Translations under genes and position numbers: made by a program
In this document: positions 22,522 through 32,878 of the stretch, piece by piece
Numbering within the stretch: position 1 is the first letter of the stretch
Layout of the letters: every line of letters starts with the position of its first letter
DNA from: Manihot esculenta
Lineage: Eukaryota > Streptophyta > Magnoliopsida > Malpighiales > Euphorbiaceae
Direction of reading: 5' to 3'
Assembly (NCBI RefSeq): GCF_001659605.2
Contig: NC_035164.2
Coordinates: forward strand, 20,306,000-20,369,999
DNA: 64,000 bases
Notes under the pieces: model-generated
The model's input: the letters and a program-made list of their open reading frames with translations, nothing else
Told to the model about the DNA's origin: nothing
Database searches by the model: none

Positions 22522-22881
22522 TTTTTCTCCTCCTCCTCCTTCCTTTTCTTCTTCATCAATTCTTCTTCCTTTTGCTTCTTCTTCTTCTGCTTCTTCTTCT
22601 TCTGCTTCTTCTCCTTTTTCTTCTTCAGTTTCTGTTTTTTCTCCTTCTTCTTCTGCTTCTTCTCCTTTTTTTTCTTTTGCTTCTTTTTCTTCTTTTTCTT
22701 CTTTATTTTCTTCTTCTTCTTCTCATTCTTCTCCTTCTTCTTCTTCTTTTTCTTCTTTCTCTCCTTCTTCTTCTTCTTCTCCTTCTTCTTCTTTTTCTTC
22801 TTTCTCTTCTTCTTCTTCTTCTTCTTCTTTTTCGGAGGAGGAGGAGGAGGAGGAGGAGGAGGAGGAAGAGGAAAGAAAAGA
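22522..22881. repeat. Pyrimidine (TTC/TCC) tract joined to a purine (GGA) tract
   Basis: About 310 bp of almost pure CTT/CTC repeats (22522-22833) turn abruptly at 22834 into GGAGGAGGA purine repeats to about 22881. Bases near the switch can fold back as TTCTTC/GAAGAA hairpins, and the tract has triplex-forming composition. The apparent poly-Leu and poly-Arg frames here are artefacts. Confidence 0.9.
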
Positions 22882-23230
22882 TAGTGACTATTTTGTTGAT
22901 AAAAAGAAACAATAAGGATGTTTTAATAGATCTGAGAAAAGATAGGGACTATTTCGTTGATAAAAAGAAATAATAAGGACGTTTTAATATATTTCTAAAA
23001 ATATAGGGAGAGACGATTTCGTTGACAGAAAGAAACGATGAGGAGGGACTATTTCGTTGACTTAAATAAACGATAAGGATGTTTTAATATATGTGAGAAA
23101 AGATAGGGACTATTTCACTGATGGAAAAAAATAATAAGGACGTTTTAATAGATATGAAAAAAGATAAAAATATTTTAATAGATTTTTGAAAATGTAAGGA
23201 CTAACTTGTTAATAATTACAATATACAAGG
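22882..23230. repeat. Tandem array of TIR-like units inside the Mutator-like element
   Basis: Roughly five degenerate units of about 70 bp each contain GGGACTATTTCGTTGA, then AATAAGGACGTTTTAATA. The same phrases occur in the inner part of the right terminal repeat (23320-23380), so the array looks like internal reiteration of TIR sequence. Confidence 0.7.
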
Positions 23231-23299
23231 ACTAAATAAATGGTTTTATTTGAGGATAAAATTGGATTTTAAAAATGTTCTCTCTCCTCCTTTATCTAA

Positions 23300-23435
23300 T
23301 TTTAACGGAAAATAGGACGGAAGGACTATTTCGTTGACGGAAATAAAACATAAGGACGTTTTAATAGATTTCTGAAAATACAGGGACTGACTTGTTAATA
23401 ATGGCAATACCCAGGGACTAAATCATAAATTACCC
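23300..23435 (-). repeat. Right terminal inverted repeat
   Basis: The complement of 22353-22489; it ends ATCATAAATTACCC at 23435, directly followed by the 9-bp duplication (23436-23444). Confidence 0.85.
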
Positions 23436-23444
23436 TAATAAAAA

Positions 23445-23810
23445 TCCTAATGTGAAAAATTATAAAAAAAAAATTAAAAAATAATTAAAATGCAAAATTG
23501 ATCTTCTAAACGATTGAATTTGGGTCTCGAACTTTGTGACAGGCCTATGGCCTTTGTTACATTTTTGAAAATCGTCGGCTTCGAAATTTTATTTTCAGAA
23601 AGCTACTGTGGGCCTCCAACGGACGTCGGCAACAGAAGTTAAGTCCAATCTAAATCTTCCACAAAATCCAAGACTAATTGCGCTGCATCATTTCCTTCCA
23701 CTTGTAAAGAATTCAACCTCGAATTGTCATCAGTAGGGTAGTACTTAAACTGATCCACTATGTTAAACATCTTGGAAATTTTCATATAATTTGGGAGGTT
23801 AAGTACATAG
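23445..23810. other. Flank with a possible coding remnant
   Basis: The minus strand at about 23760-23640 reads DQFKYYPTDDNS and, in frame, LQVEGNDAAQLVLDFVED. This looks protein-like, but I cannot place it in a family. Nothing else is recognised. The 5-mer CATAG at 23806-23810 is the predicted left target duplication of LTR H2, whose partner lies outside the window. Confidence 0.35.
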
Positions 23811-23943
23811 TGTTAGTGTATATGCCTTAGGCCATTATCTTGGTCCTTTTTGTATGTCGTTTTGGTTATTAATAAAAGAGGTTTTTATCATTATTATTTA
23901 TTTGCATGTTACATAATAATGATTATCATCCCTAGTTACTTAT
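23811..23943 (+). repeat. Copia-type LTR H2, left piece
   Basis: It starts TGTTAGTGTATATGCC, like LTR H at 48286, and stays alignable with H until element D interrupts it at 23944. It resumes after D at 55497 with TATTATGTTGATAATAATAA, exactly the continuation seen in H. Confidence 0.9.
23939..23943. repeat. Target site duplication CTTAT, left side of element D
   Basis: Repeated at 55492-55496. Removing D and one copy restores the H2 sequence to match H. Confidence 0.93.
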
Positions 23944-25195
23944 TATAACGACCCGGAAACCGGACCGCTACCGGCGCTAGGATTCAGATCGACTTAAGGT
24001 CACCAGAACCCGTAGCAAGCCAAACATACATCTTGTTATACTTAGATGAAATCCCATACATGATCATACATTTTCATAAAAACTTAAACTTTTCATATAC
24101 CAAGCTTGACCTGTGCATGCATCATAACTGTGAACATAAAAACCCCATACTAGAGCCCTCATCAAATGCTCTAGTAGGGTTAACATCTCATACATCAAGC
24201 TTGGTTCAACATATCTCATCATTAAAAACATTTACATAAAGATCATGTACAAAAGGGATAACAATCTATCAATAGGGCCAAGTACAATGCTATCCATAAT
24301 ACATTACATGTCCACTACTAATCTATTACATAGACATAACCATTACCCTTGCTGACCTCCTGAGCTATCTCTGACCCTGCAAACCTGGGGGTTAGGGAAA
24401 AGGGGTGAGCTACTAAAGCCTAGTGAGCAGAACAGTAAAAACATTTTAAATAAACAAATGCTCTCATGGAATGCATCACAACACAAACAATTTACATCAA
24501 GGATGGACTTATCACCAATAACTCTCTACATAATTCAATGTGCCAGGCCCACCACGGGAGCTCCTCAGGACTTTCGCTTAAACATAACATAACATGTCCA
24601 ACTGTGCCAGGGGCGTAGTGCAGGCCACACCTGGTCTTTCCCTTACTCTGTGCCAGGGGCGTAGTGCAGGCCACACCTGGACTTCCATATCATATCATAT
24701 CATATCATATCGTATCGAGGGCTAATGGATCATCCAATATCCATCCACATCAACAATAATTTATGCAATGCATCATATTCGTGAATTCTAATACAAGCAT
24801 CCTATAATCATGGCAATCGTGATGCATGAACATGCTTAAAATTTGATTATTTTAAAAATAAAAGGAGTTCTGTTCTACTCACCTCTGACTGGTACTCAAC
24901 TAACTCTGAAGCAACTATCTCATTGCTGGTCTCCTCGGTTCCTCAGGTCCGATCCTACACAGGTGGACTCAAATGAGGGACCAAACATACTCTATTAAGA
25001 CTCTAAATAACTCCCCAAAACCACCTAAAACATCACAAAATATGCATAGAAAACAGGCAAAGGAAGGCTAGGCAGGGGACTTTCGGCGGTAGGTTCGGCG
25101 GCCGAAGGTCCCTACAGATCCGAAAGTCAGGCACTTTCGGGGGCAAGGTTTGGCGGCCGAAAGCCTTCACAGACCCGAAGGTCACCCACCTTCGG
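23944..25195 (-). repeat. Element D 3' LTR, left piece
   Basis: It begins TATAACGACCCGGAAACCGG (TG changed to TA) and is colinear with the D 5' LTR (53324-55491), including the CCAGGCCCACCACGGGAGC variant near 24540. LTR C interrupts it within a palindrome cluster. Confidence 0.9.
25191..25195. repeat. Target site duplication TTCGG, left side of LTR C
   Basis: Repeated at 37447-37451. The target lies in the downstream palindrome cluster of the D 3' LTR. Confidence 0.9.
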
Positions 25196-25223
25196 TGTAA
25201 CGACCCGAAAATCGGACCGCTAC
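25196..25223 (-). repeat. Solo LTR C, left 28-bp piece
   Basis: It begins TGTAACGACCCGAAAATCGG and reads as far as GACCGCTAC, then element B interrupts. The sequence resumes at 35195 with CGGCGCTAGGATCC, as in intact LTRs of the family. The rest of C is 35195-37446. Confidence 0.92.
25219..25223. repeat. Target site duplication GCTAC, left side of element B
   Basis: Repeated at 35190-35194. Confidence 0.93.
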
Positions 25224-27535
25224 TGTAATACCCGGCTAGACTCCGGTATCGGAATTCCTACCGTCTGGTGGAATCTCGGATGTCGGAAGCCTCTAGTAGG
25301 GTAAAACCATGTTTTTATGAAATGTTTTAATGTATTTTATGTTTTAAGCATGAAAGAAAATGAGTTTTTGCATGAAAATAGCATTGGAGGAAAACTCAGG
25401 TTCGGCCGCCGAACCCTAAGTTCGGCCGCCGAACATGTATGCACTTCGGGAGTGCTTTAGGCCCCCGAAGGGCATAAGTGAGGGAAGTCCAGGTTCGGCC
25501 GCCGAACCCCAAGTTCGGCCGCCGAACATGGCATGCATGGGGAGGCACATTCGGCCCCCGAACGTGGTCTATCCAGCCACTATAAAAGGGTCCCTTAGCC
25601 GAAAACGGGCGAGCTTTTTCCCATTTTCGGCCAAGGTGAGTCTCCGCCGCCCCTCACCCATCTTTGACGTCTTTCCTCTAGATCTTTCAAGATTTTCATT
25701 TGTTTTAACCTTGTTTTGAAGATTTGAGCTTTTGAGCAAAGTTTTGGAGCTTGGAGGTTCAAGAACCCAATTTCTCCCAACTTCGAGTTTAGGTCGTCTC
25801 TTTCTCGATCTTCAAGAGGTAAGAGCCGATCTTAAGCTCATTGCATGTTTTAAGTAAAGTTTTAAGTAGATCTATGGGATAGAATGCATGTTTAGGTTAT
25901 GGTTATGCTTTTGGAGTTTACGGGTATAAATGTATGTTCATGAACAATGTGAGCTTCTTGATGTGTTGTAGATGGGGTTTATGTTGGTTTGAGACCCCTA
26001 GGAACATGTATGCTTGTGTTTGTGTGTTGTAGAATAGGTTTGATGCATGTTGGAAAGGTTTGGAGGCGAAATGTGCATAGGGAGCCAAGTTTCTGCCCTT
26101 TGGCAGAAACCAGGTTCGGCAGCCGAAGGACTTTCGGCAGCTGAACATGGCTGGGGAGGCAGCCTTTCGGCTGCCGAAGCTTGCCCCCGAAAGGAGACTT
26201 TCGTCTCTGTCTGGCAGTTTCGGCCGCCGAAAGTGCCGCCGAACATGCATGAGTTTCGTCTCTGTCTGGGAGTTTCGGCCGCCGAAGGTGCCGTCGAACC
26301 TGCCTGACTTTCGGCTCTGGAGGGACTTTCGGCCGCCGAACCTGCCGCCGAAAGTGCCCTGTCCAGGCCTTCCTTGCATGTTTTTGTATGGTTGTTTCAG
26401 GATGTTTTAAGGGGTTTTTGGGGAGTAGTTTAGAGATATGTTCTAGTATGTTTGGTCCCTCATTTGAGTCCACCTGTGTAGGTTTGGACCCGAGGAACCG
26501 AGGACCCCAGCAGTGAGTTCAGCTGCTTCGGTGTTGTCAGAGTCAGCCAGAGGTGAGTGGAACTAAACTTAATCTTTTAAATTAAATGTTTTATCATGTT
26601 TCATGCATCATGATTATGCAATAGGATGATTGCATTAGTTTCCACGAATATGCCGCATTGCATCAATTGTTGTTGATGTGGGTGAATATTGGATGACCCA
26701 ATTAGTCCATGACAGGAAGACCAGGACCCCATTCTACGGCCTGACACTATGTAAGGAAAGACCAGGACCCCATTCTACGGCCTGGCACAGTTATGGGACT
26801 CGAAGACCAGGAGCCCAGAGGAGGCCCTGGGGCAAATGGTAAGTAATGTATGTTATGACAGGAAGACCAGGACCCCATGCTATGGCCTAGCACAATGTTA
26901 GCTTGGACTAATTGGTGACAAGTTCACCCAACCCTTATGTGAATTGTCTATGTTATGATGCATTTCATTGGAGCATAGTATTAATATGTTTTATAGTTCT
27001 ACTCACTGGGCTTTTAGCTCACCCCTCTCCCTTTTACCCCCAGGCTTGCAGGTACAGGATAGAAGAGGAGGTCGGTTAGAGTAAAGCTTGTTTGTGTAAT
27101 AGATAGAATGTGGACATGACAAATCGTAGTATGATGTAATGTAATAGTACAGTATAGTTATGTAATGATGTTTATGGATTATTAGAGGTGTGCTTGACCA
27201 TAGATTGTTGTTATCCCTTTTTAATACATGATCTTAGAGATTTTTATGATGTTTATGTAAACCAACTCAACATATGTTATGTCACCCATTTGGGGGCACT
27301 GATGAAATCCCACAGAGGGATCAATGTTTATGAGTTATGTTGTATATAGTGCATGCACAGGTTGAGTATGGTTGATGTATATGGAAAGAAAAGTTTTAAT
27401 TTTTATGTATGTTGTTGATCATGTAGGGGATTAAGCAGGTTCACAGGATGCATGTTAGGCTTGCTACGGGTCCCGGCGGCCTTAAGTCGACCCAGATCCT
27501 AGCGCCGGTAGCGGTCCAATTTTCGGGTCGTTACA
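25224..27535 (+). repeat. Element B 5' LTR
   Basis: 2312 bp, starting TGTAATACCCGGCTAGACTC and ending TTTTCGGGTCGTTACA. The U3 palindrome cluster at about 25400-25530 has 2 + 2 copies, the TATA box is at 25581-25588, a downstream palindrome cluster lies at about 26110-26360 and the CCAGG...CCTGG units follow at about 26716-26890. Confidence 0.95.
25581..25588 (+). promoter_or_regulatory. LTR TATA box of element B
   Basis: TATAAAAG in the context CCAGCCACTATAAAAGGGTC, conserved in all Tekay-like LTRs here. Confidence 0.78.
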
Positions 27536-27538
27536 GAA

Positions 27539-27550
27539 TGGTATCAGAGC
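27539..27550 (+). promoter_or_regulatory. Primer-binding site of element B
   Basis: TGGTATCAGAGC begins three bases after the 5' LTR. It is the standard initiator tRNA-Met primer site of many plant LTR retrotransposons. Confidence 0.92.
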
Positions 27551-27786
27551 CCTAAGTTCATATGGTCGGACCTAGAGTGTCGGGCTCATAGATGTTATAG
27601 AAGGTCAAGCACAATAGGAAAAATCATGTCCACTAGGATAGGATGTGGAGTCCTGTCTTGATTAATGATGTGAAATGCCATGATGATATGCTATGATATG
27701 TGATGTTTGATGCGGGTTCATGTGTGCCCACATGAACCATATGGTGCTAATGTTTGTGCTATGTGTGCTGTTTTTCAGAAAACAGG

Positions 27787-30700
27787 ATGAGGGGAACTCG
27801 TCGATCAGCGAGATTGACTGGAGTACCACCTGAGGATGAGGGCATGAGCGCCCGTCCTCCAGCATTGCCTAGGGCAATGTCTAGTAGGTCTAGCAGAGAA
27901 AGGGCAGCAAGAGACCCTAGGAGGTCTTTGGATCTGGGTAGGAGCAGATCAGTTAGAGGAACAGTTCAGGGCGGAATATCAGAGGAAGTGGGGGACCAGA
28001 TGGATGTAGGGCAGAGGAGGGATGGCAGTTTGGGAGTTAGCATGTCGGAAGAAGGTATGGGAGAGTCCCAAGGAGGCACTCAGGTCTCGGGATTTGTTCA
28101 GCCACCCCACTACCCACACTTCTCACAACATCCCGGGTATTCGATGGGAGGTACATCAGATTACCCTAGCTTCACTCCTTATCCCACACAGATGCCATAC
28201 CCACCATACTACCCACCATATTCGCAATACCCAATGTATCCGCCCTCACCTTACTATCCAAATCCAGCAAACCCTACCTCAGAAAATGTTGCACCACCTC
28301 CACCACCTACAGAACCAGCAGCCCCAGTTGCTCAACCTTCTAGACCTAGCTCAGCCAGTGGGAGCAAGGTCAAGATGACTGAATATATGAAGTTGGGTGC
28401 TCCCCAGTTTGAGTCAGGGGATGACCCGTTTGTGTATCTTGAGAGGGTCAAGACTATTATAGAGGAGTTAGGGGCGGATGACAGTAGAGCCATCCAGATG
28501 GCTGGGTTCACATTAAAATGCAAGAAGGCCCGTGAGTGGTTTAAGAATTATGTGAACCCGAGGGTGGACAGCATGTCTTGGGAAGAGTTTGCAAACGAGT
28601 TTGCAGGATGGGCTTTTCCCGATAGTTCAAGGGAGCTGAAAATGATAGAGTTCGAACAGTTGAGGCAGACAGAGGAAATGAGTGTAGAGGAGTACACCAA
28701 CAGATTCTTGGAGCTATTGCCTTTTGCTGGGCAGAGTCTGGACACAGATTCGAAGAGGTCAAGGAGGTATGTCATGAAACTTCATTCCAGGTATTCCTCC
28801 TTGATTCAGTCCGTGGACAGGGAGAGCTTCCATGCCATAGTAGATATGGCTAGGAAAATGGAGGCCAGTGCCATCATTCAAGGGACAGTTAAGCAGACAG
28901 TGGCATAATCTTCTGGTTCAAAAACTCCGGGTGGGGGAAGGTTAGATCCCTCTACCTTGAGTGTAGCTGCTTCAGGCAGTAAAAGATGGGGTAAGCCCAA
29001 GGGTAAGAAGAATAAGTTCTGGAATAAAGTCAAGTCCAGTCTGGGATTTGGGAGTGGCTCAAGCTTTGGTGCGGACAATGCAGTTTGTGCGAAGTGTGGT
29101 AAGCCACACAGGGGAGTATGTCGGTTTGGGACGAACGCCTGTTTTAGATGTGGTCAGGAGGGGCATATGGCTCGAGAATGTCCAAGAGCAGTCCCGATGG
29201 CTCAGTCCCAGCAGACAGCCTCAGGCAGTGTAGCGCAGCCAGCAGCTCCAGCCATGACTCAGGCTAGTGGCAGAGGCAGAGGGAGAGGAGCAGCCTCTTC
29301 TTCAGCGGGTTTCAGAGGTGAAGGTCCATCAGCTCCAGCACGGATCTTCACAATGACACAGCAGGAGGCAGATGCATCTAACACCGTAGTGGCAGGTAAC
29401 TTAATCATTGGTTGTTCAGATGTGTATGCCTTGATGGACCCTGGTGCATCTCATTCTTTTATAGCTCCGAGAGCCGTGGGGAGGTTAGGTCTGATGACTT
29501 CTGGGTTAGAGTGTCCTCTCTGGGTCAGTGGACCCAAGTGTGATCCATCAGTGGCAGAGTCAGTCTGCCAGTGTAGTCCTGTGTTTGTTGAGGGAAGATG
29601 CTTGTCCGCCGACCTAGTGGTTCTAGATTTGACAGATTTTGACGTCATTCTAGGGATGGACTGGTTATCTACCCATGGTGCTACCTTGGACTGCAGGGAC
29701 AAGGTAGTCAGGTTCAGAGGTCAGGATGGGTCTGAGGTTGTCTTCAGAGGAGACAGGAGGGGTACACCTAGAGGTCTGATATCAGCTCTTCAGGCTCGTA
29801 GGTTGCTCAGGAGGGGATGTCAGGGGTATTTGGCTCATGTGAGAGAGCTTAGCAGTCAGGTTAGAGAGCCCGCCTCAGTGCCAGTGGTTAGAGAGTTCTT
29901 AGATGTGTTCCCAGACGAACTGCCAGGTTTACCACCTGCTAGGGAGATAAAGTTCGAGATAAAAGTAATGCCTGGAACCCGACCGATCTCTATCCCTCCC
30001 TACAGGATGGCGCCAGCAGAATTGAAAGAGTTGAAGGAGCAGTTACAGGAGTTGGTAGACAAGGGCTTCATCCGACCGAGTACCTCACCCTGAGGTGCTC
30101 CAGTTTTGTTTGTGAGAAAGAAGGATGGATCCCTTAGGCTTTGTATCGACTACAGGCAGTTGAACAAAGCCACTACCAAGAACAAGTACCCTTTGCCAAG
30201 GATCGACGATCTATTCGACCAGCTAGTAGGAGCGGGTTGTTTCTCCAAAATAGATCTGAGATCTGGGTACCACCAGCTGAGGATCAGAGATGAAGATGTG
30301 CCAAAGACGGCTTTCAGGACCAGATATGGGCATTTTGAGTTCCTTGTAATGCCGTTCGGGTTAACCAACGCCCCTGCAGCATTCATGGATCTCATGAAAA
30401 GAGTGTTTAGCCAGTACCTGGATCACTTCGTTATTGTCTTCATAGATGATATCGTAGTGTATTCCAGGAATGCAGAGGAGCATGCCCATCATCTGAGGTT
30501 GGTTCTACAGACCTTGAGGGAATATGGCTTGTATGCCAAGTTCTCTAAGTGTGAGTTCTGGCTGAGGAGCATTTCGTTCTTGGGGCATGTAGTGTCAGAG
30601 AATGGGATAGAGGTGGACCCCAAGAAGACAGAAACTGTGGCTAACTGGCCTAGACCCACTTCAGTGACGGAGATCAGGAGTTTTTTGGGTTTGGCAGGTT

Positions 30701-32781
30701 ACTACAGGAGGTTCGTTCAGGACTTCTCGAAAATAGCAGCTCCTCTGACCAGGCTAACCAGGAAGAATAAGAAGTTTCTGTGGACTGACCAGTGCGAAGA
30801 GAGTTTTGAAGAGCTTAAGAAGAGGTTGACTTCAGCACCAGTTTTAGCTCTGCCATCTAGTGATGAGGACTTTACAGTCTTTTGTGATGCGTCCCGTGTG
30901 GGACTGGGTTGTGTACTGATGCAAAATGAGAGGGTGATTGCTTATGCTTCTAGGCAGCTGAAGAAGCATGAGTTGAATTACCCCACACATGACCTTGAGA
31001 TGGCAGCAGTAATCTTTGCGCTCAAGATGTGGATGCACTACCTCTATGGGGTAAAATGTGAGATCTTCACAGATCATAAAAGCATGTAGTACATCCTGAG
31101 TCAAAGAGATTTGAACTTGAGACAGAGGAGATGGGTAGAGCTGCTGAGTGACTATGATTGCAAGATTCAGTATAATCCGGGTAAGGCGAATGTCGTGGCA
31201 GACGCTCTAAGCCGGAAGTCACTAGGCAGTCTATCCCACATCACGGCAGAGAGGAGACTAGTGGTGAAGGAGTTTTACAAGCTCATTGAGGGAGGTCTAC
31301 AGTTGGAGTTGTCTGGTACAGGTGCTTTAGTTGCTCAAATGAAAGTGACACCTGTGTTTCTGGAGCAAGTGGCTCAGAAACAGCATGAGGACCCAGAGTT
31401 AGTGAAGATTGCCAGGACTGTTCAGTCAGGCAAGGACAGTGAGTTCAGATTCGACAATAAGGGGATCCTCCGCTATGGGAGTCGATTGTGTGTACCAGAT
31501 GACATAGGGCTAAAAGGAGACATTATGAGAGAGGCTCATAATGCAAGATACAGCATTCACCCCGGGGCCACCAAGATGTATCAGGATCTGAAAAAGGTTT
31601 ATTGGTAGCCAGCTATGAAGAGAGAAGTGGCACAGTTTGTGTCAGCCTGCGAAGTGTGTCAGAGGGTGAAGCTGGAACATCAGAAGCCGGCTGGAATGCT
31701 TAACCCGCTACCTATTCCAGAGTGGAAATGGGAGAATATAGCTATGGACTTCGTAGTGGGGTTACCGGCGACGTCCAACAGATTGGACTCCATATGGGTG
31801 ATTTTGGACAGACTCACCAAATCTGCTCACTTCATCCCTGTCAGGAGTGGCTACTCTGTGGACAAATTGGCGCAGGTGTATGTTGAAGAGATAGTCAGAC
31901 TGCATGGGGTTCCTGTTTCTATAGTGTCAGATAGAGGACCCTAGTTCACCTCCAGGTTTTGGCGGAGTCTGCAGGATGCCATGGGTACCAGGTTGGATTT
32001 TAGCACTGCCTTCCATCCACAGACAGACGGACAGTCAGAGAGGACCATCCAGACCATAGAAGATATGCTAAGAATGTGTGTGCTGGACTTTGGCGGTTCT
32101 TGGAGGCAGCATCTACCTTTGATGGAGTTTGCCTACAATAACAACCATCATGCTAGCATCGGGATGGCTCCATATGAAGCTTTATATGGGAGGAAGTGCA
32201 GGTCACCTGTTTGCTGGGAGGAAGTTGGAGAAAAGGCCTTGGCAGGGCCTGAGCTAGTAGAGATCACCAGCAGGGTAGTACCCTTAATCAGAGAAAGAAT
32301 CAAGACTGCTGCAAGCAGACAGAAGAGTTATGCAGACATCCGCAGAAGGCAAGTAGAGTTTCAGGAGGGGGATCTGGTATTACTTAAGGTGTCTCCAATG
32401 AAAGGAGTGGTTCGATTCGGGAAGAAAGGTAAGCTGGCTCCGTGGTACATCGGACCCTTTGAAGTCTTACAAAAGATTGGGAATGTATCGTACAAGCTGG
32501 ATTTACCTGCTTTAATGGAGAGAATCCATCCGGTTTTCCATGTTTCTATGTTGAGAAAGTTCGTGTCAGATCCGAGCAAGGTTCTTAGTGAGCCTGATGT
32601 GGAGATCCAAGAGGATCTCACCTATGTTGAGCAGCCGGTACGGATTCTGGACACTCAGATCAGAAAGCTAAGAAACAAGGAAATCCCGATGGTGAAAGTC
32701 TTATGGAACCACCACAATATGGAAGAATGTACTTGGGAGACACGGGAGTCCATGCTCCGGCAATATCCTCATCTCTTTTAA
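27787..32781 (+). pseudogene. Element B Gag-Pol polyprotein, five nonsense codons
   Basis: One uninterrupted register of 1665 codons starts at the ATG at 27787 ([12 protein letters not shown]). An in-frame ATG at 27754 is also possible, but the shorter start is shared with A, D and K. Domains are the gag core (residues about 200-365), CCHC knuckle ([14 protein letters not shown], about 452), protease ([11 protein letters not shown], about 550), RT with FIDDIVVYS (about 886), RNase H (FCDASRVG, about 1033) and integrase. The integrase has a zinc region at about 1255-1295 and D, D, E near 1320, 1381 and 1416. A chromodomain at about 1622-1664 ends HLF. In-frame stops lie at 28906 (TAA), 30091 (TGA), 31087 (TAG), 31606 (TAG) and 31942 (TAG). 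All five are single G:C to A:T changes of Gln or Trp codons relative to sister copies. The last one is shared with element A. It is inactive as read. Confidence 0.95.
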
Positions 32782-32841
32782 GGTTAGTCTCTATGTGTTT
32801 TATGTATATGTTGTGATGACTCTATGCATGTGCTAGTTGAG

Positions 32842-32878
32842 GAACATTCGGGGACGAATGTTCTTAAGGGGGGGAGAA
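32842..32878 (+). promoter_or_regulatory. Inverted repeat and polypurine tract of element B
   Basis: GAACATTCG (32842-32850), loop GGGA, CGAATGTTC (32855-32863), then AAGGGGGGGAGAA (32866-32878) touching the 3' LTR. The tract primes plus-strand DNA synthesis. The conserved hairpin just upstream has no role that I can name. Confidence 0.88.

Larger units (their letters stand above)
22353..23435. mobile_element. Non-autonomous Mutator-like element (about 1.08 kb)
   Basis: Both ends carry the same sequence in inverted orientation, starting GGGTAATTTACGATTTAGTC on the left and ending as its near-complement (AATCATAAATTACCC) on the right. The match continues for about 137 bp with few differences. 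A 9-bp duplication (TAATAAAAA) flanks it. The interior holds a long pyrimidine-to-purine tract and tandem units resembling the inner part of the terminal repeats. There is no transposase frame; the poly-Leu frame here is a CTT/TTC microsatellite. Long TIRs and a 9-bp duplication point to the Mutator superfamily, mobilised in trans. Confidence 0.8.

Noticed and set aside
22572..22973. Open frame encoding a long poly-leucine protein with an Arg-rich end
   Set aside because: It is the translation of the CTT/TTC and GGA microsatellite inside the Mutator-like element; no start context, domain or conservation.
27754..27786. In-frame ATG at 27754 as the gag start of element B
   Set aside because: The shared [10 protein letters not shown] start at 27787 is found in A, K and D, while the upstream residues vary between copies.
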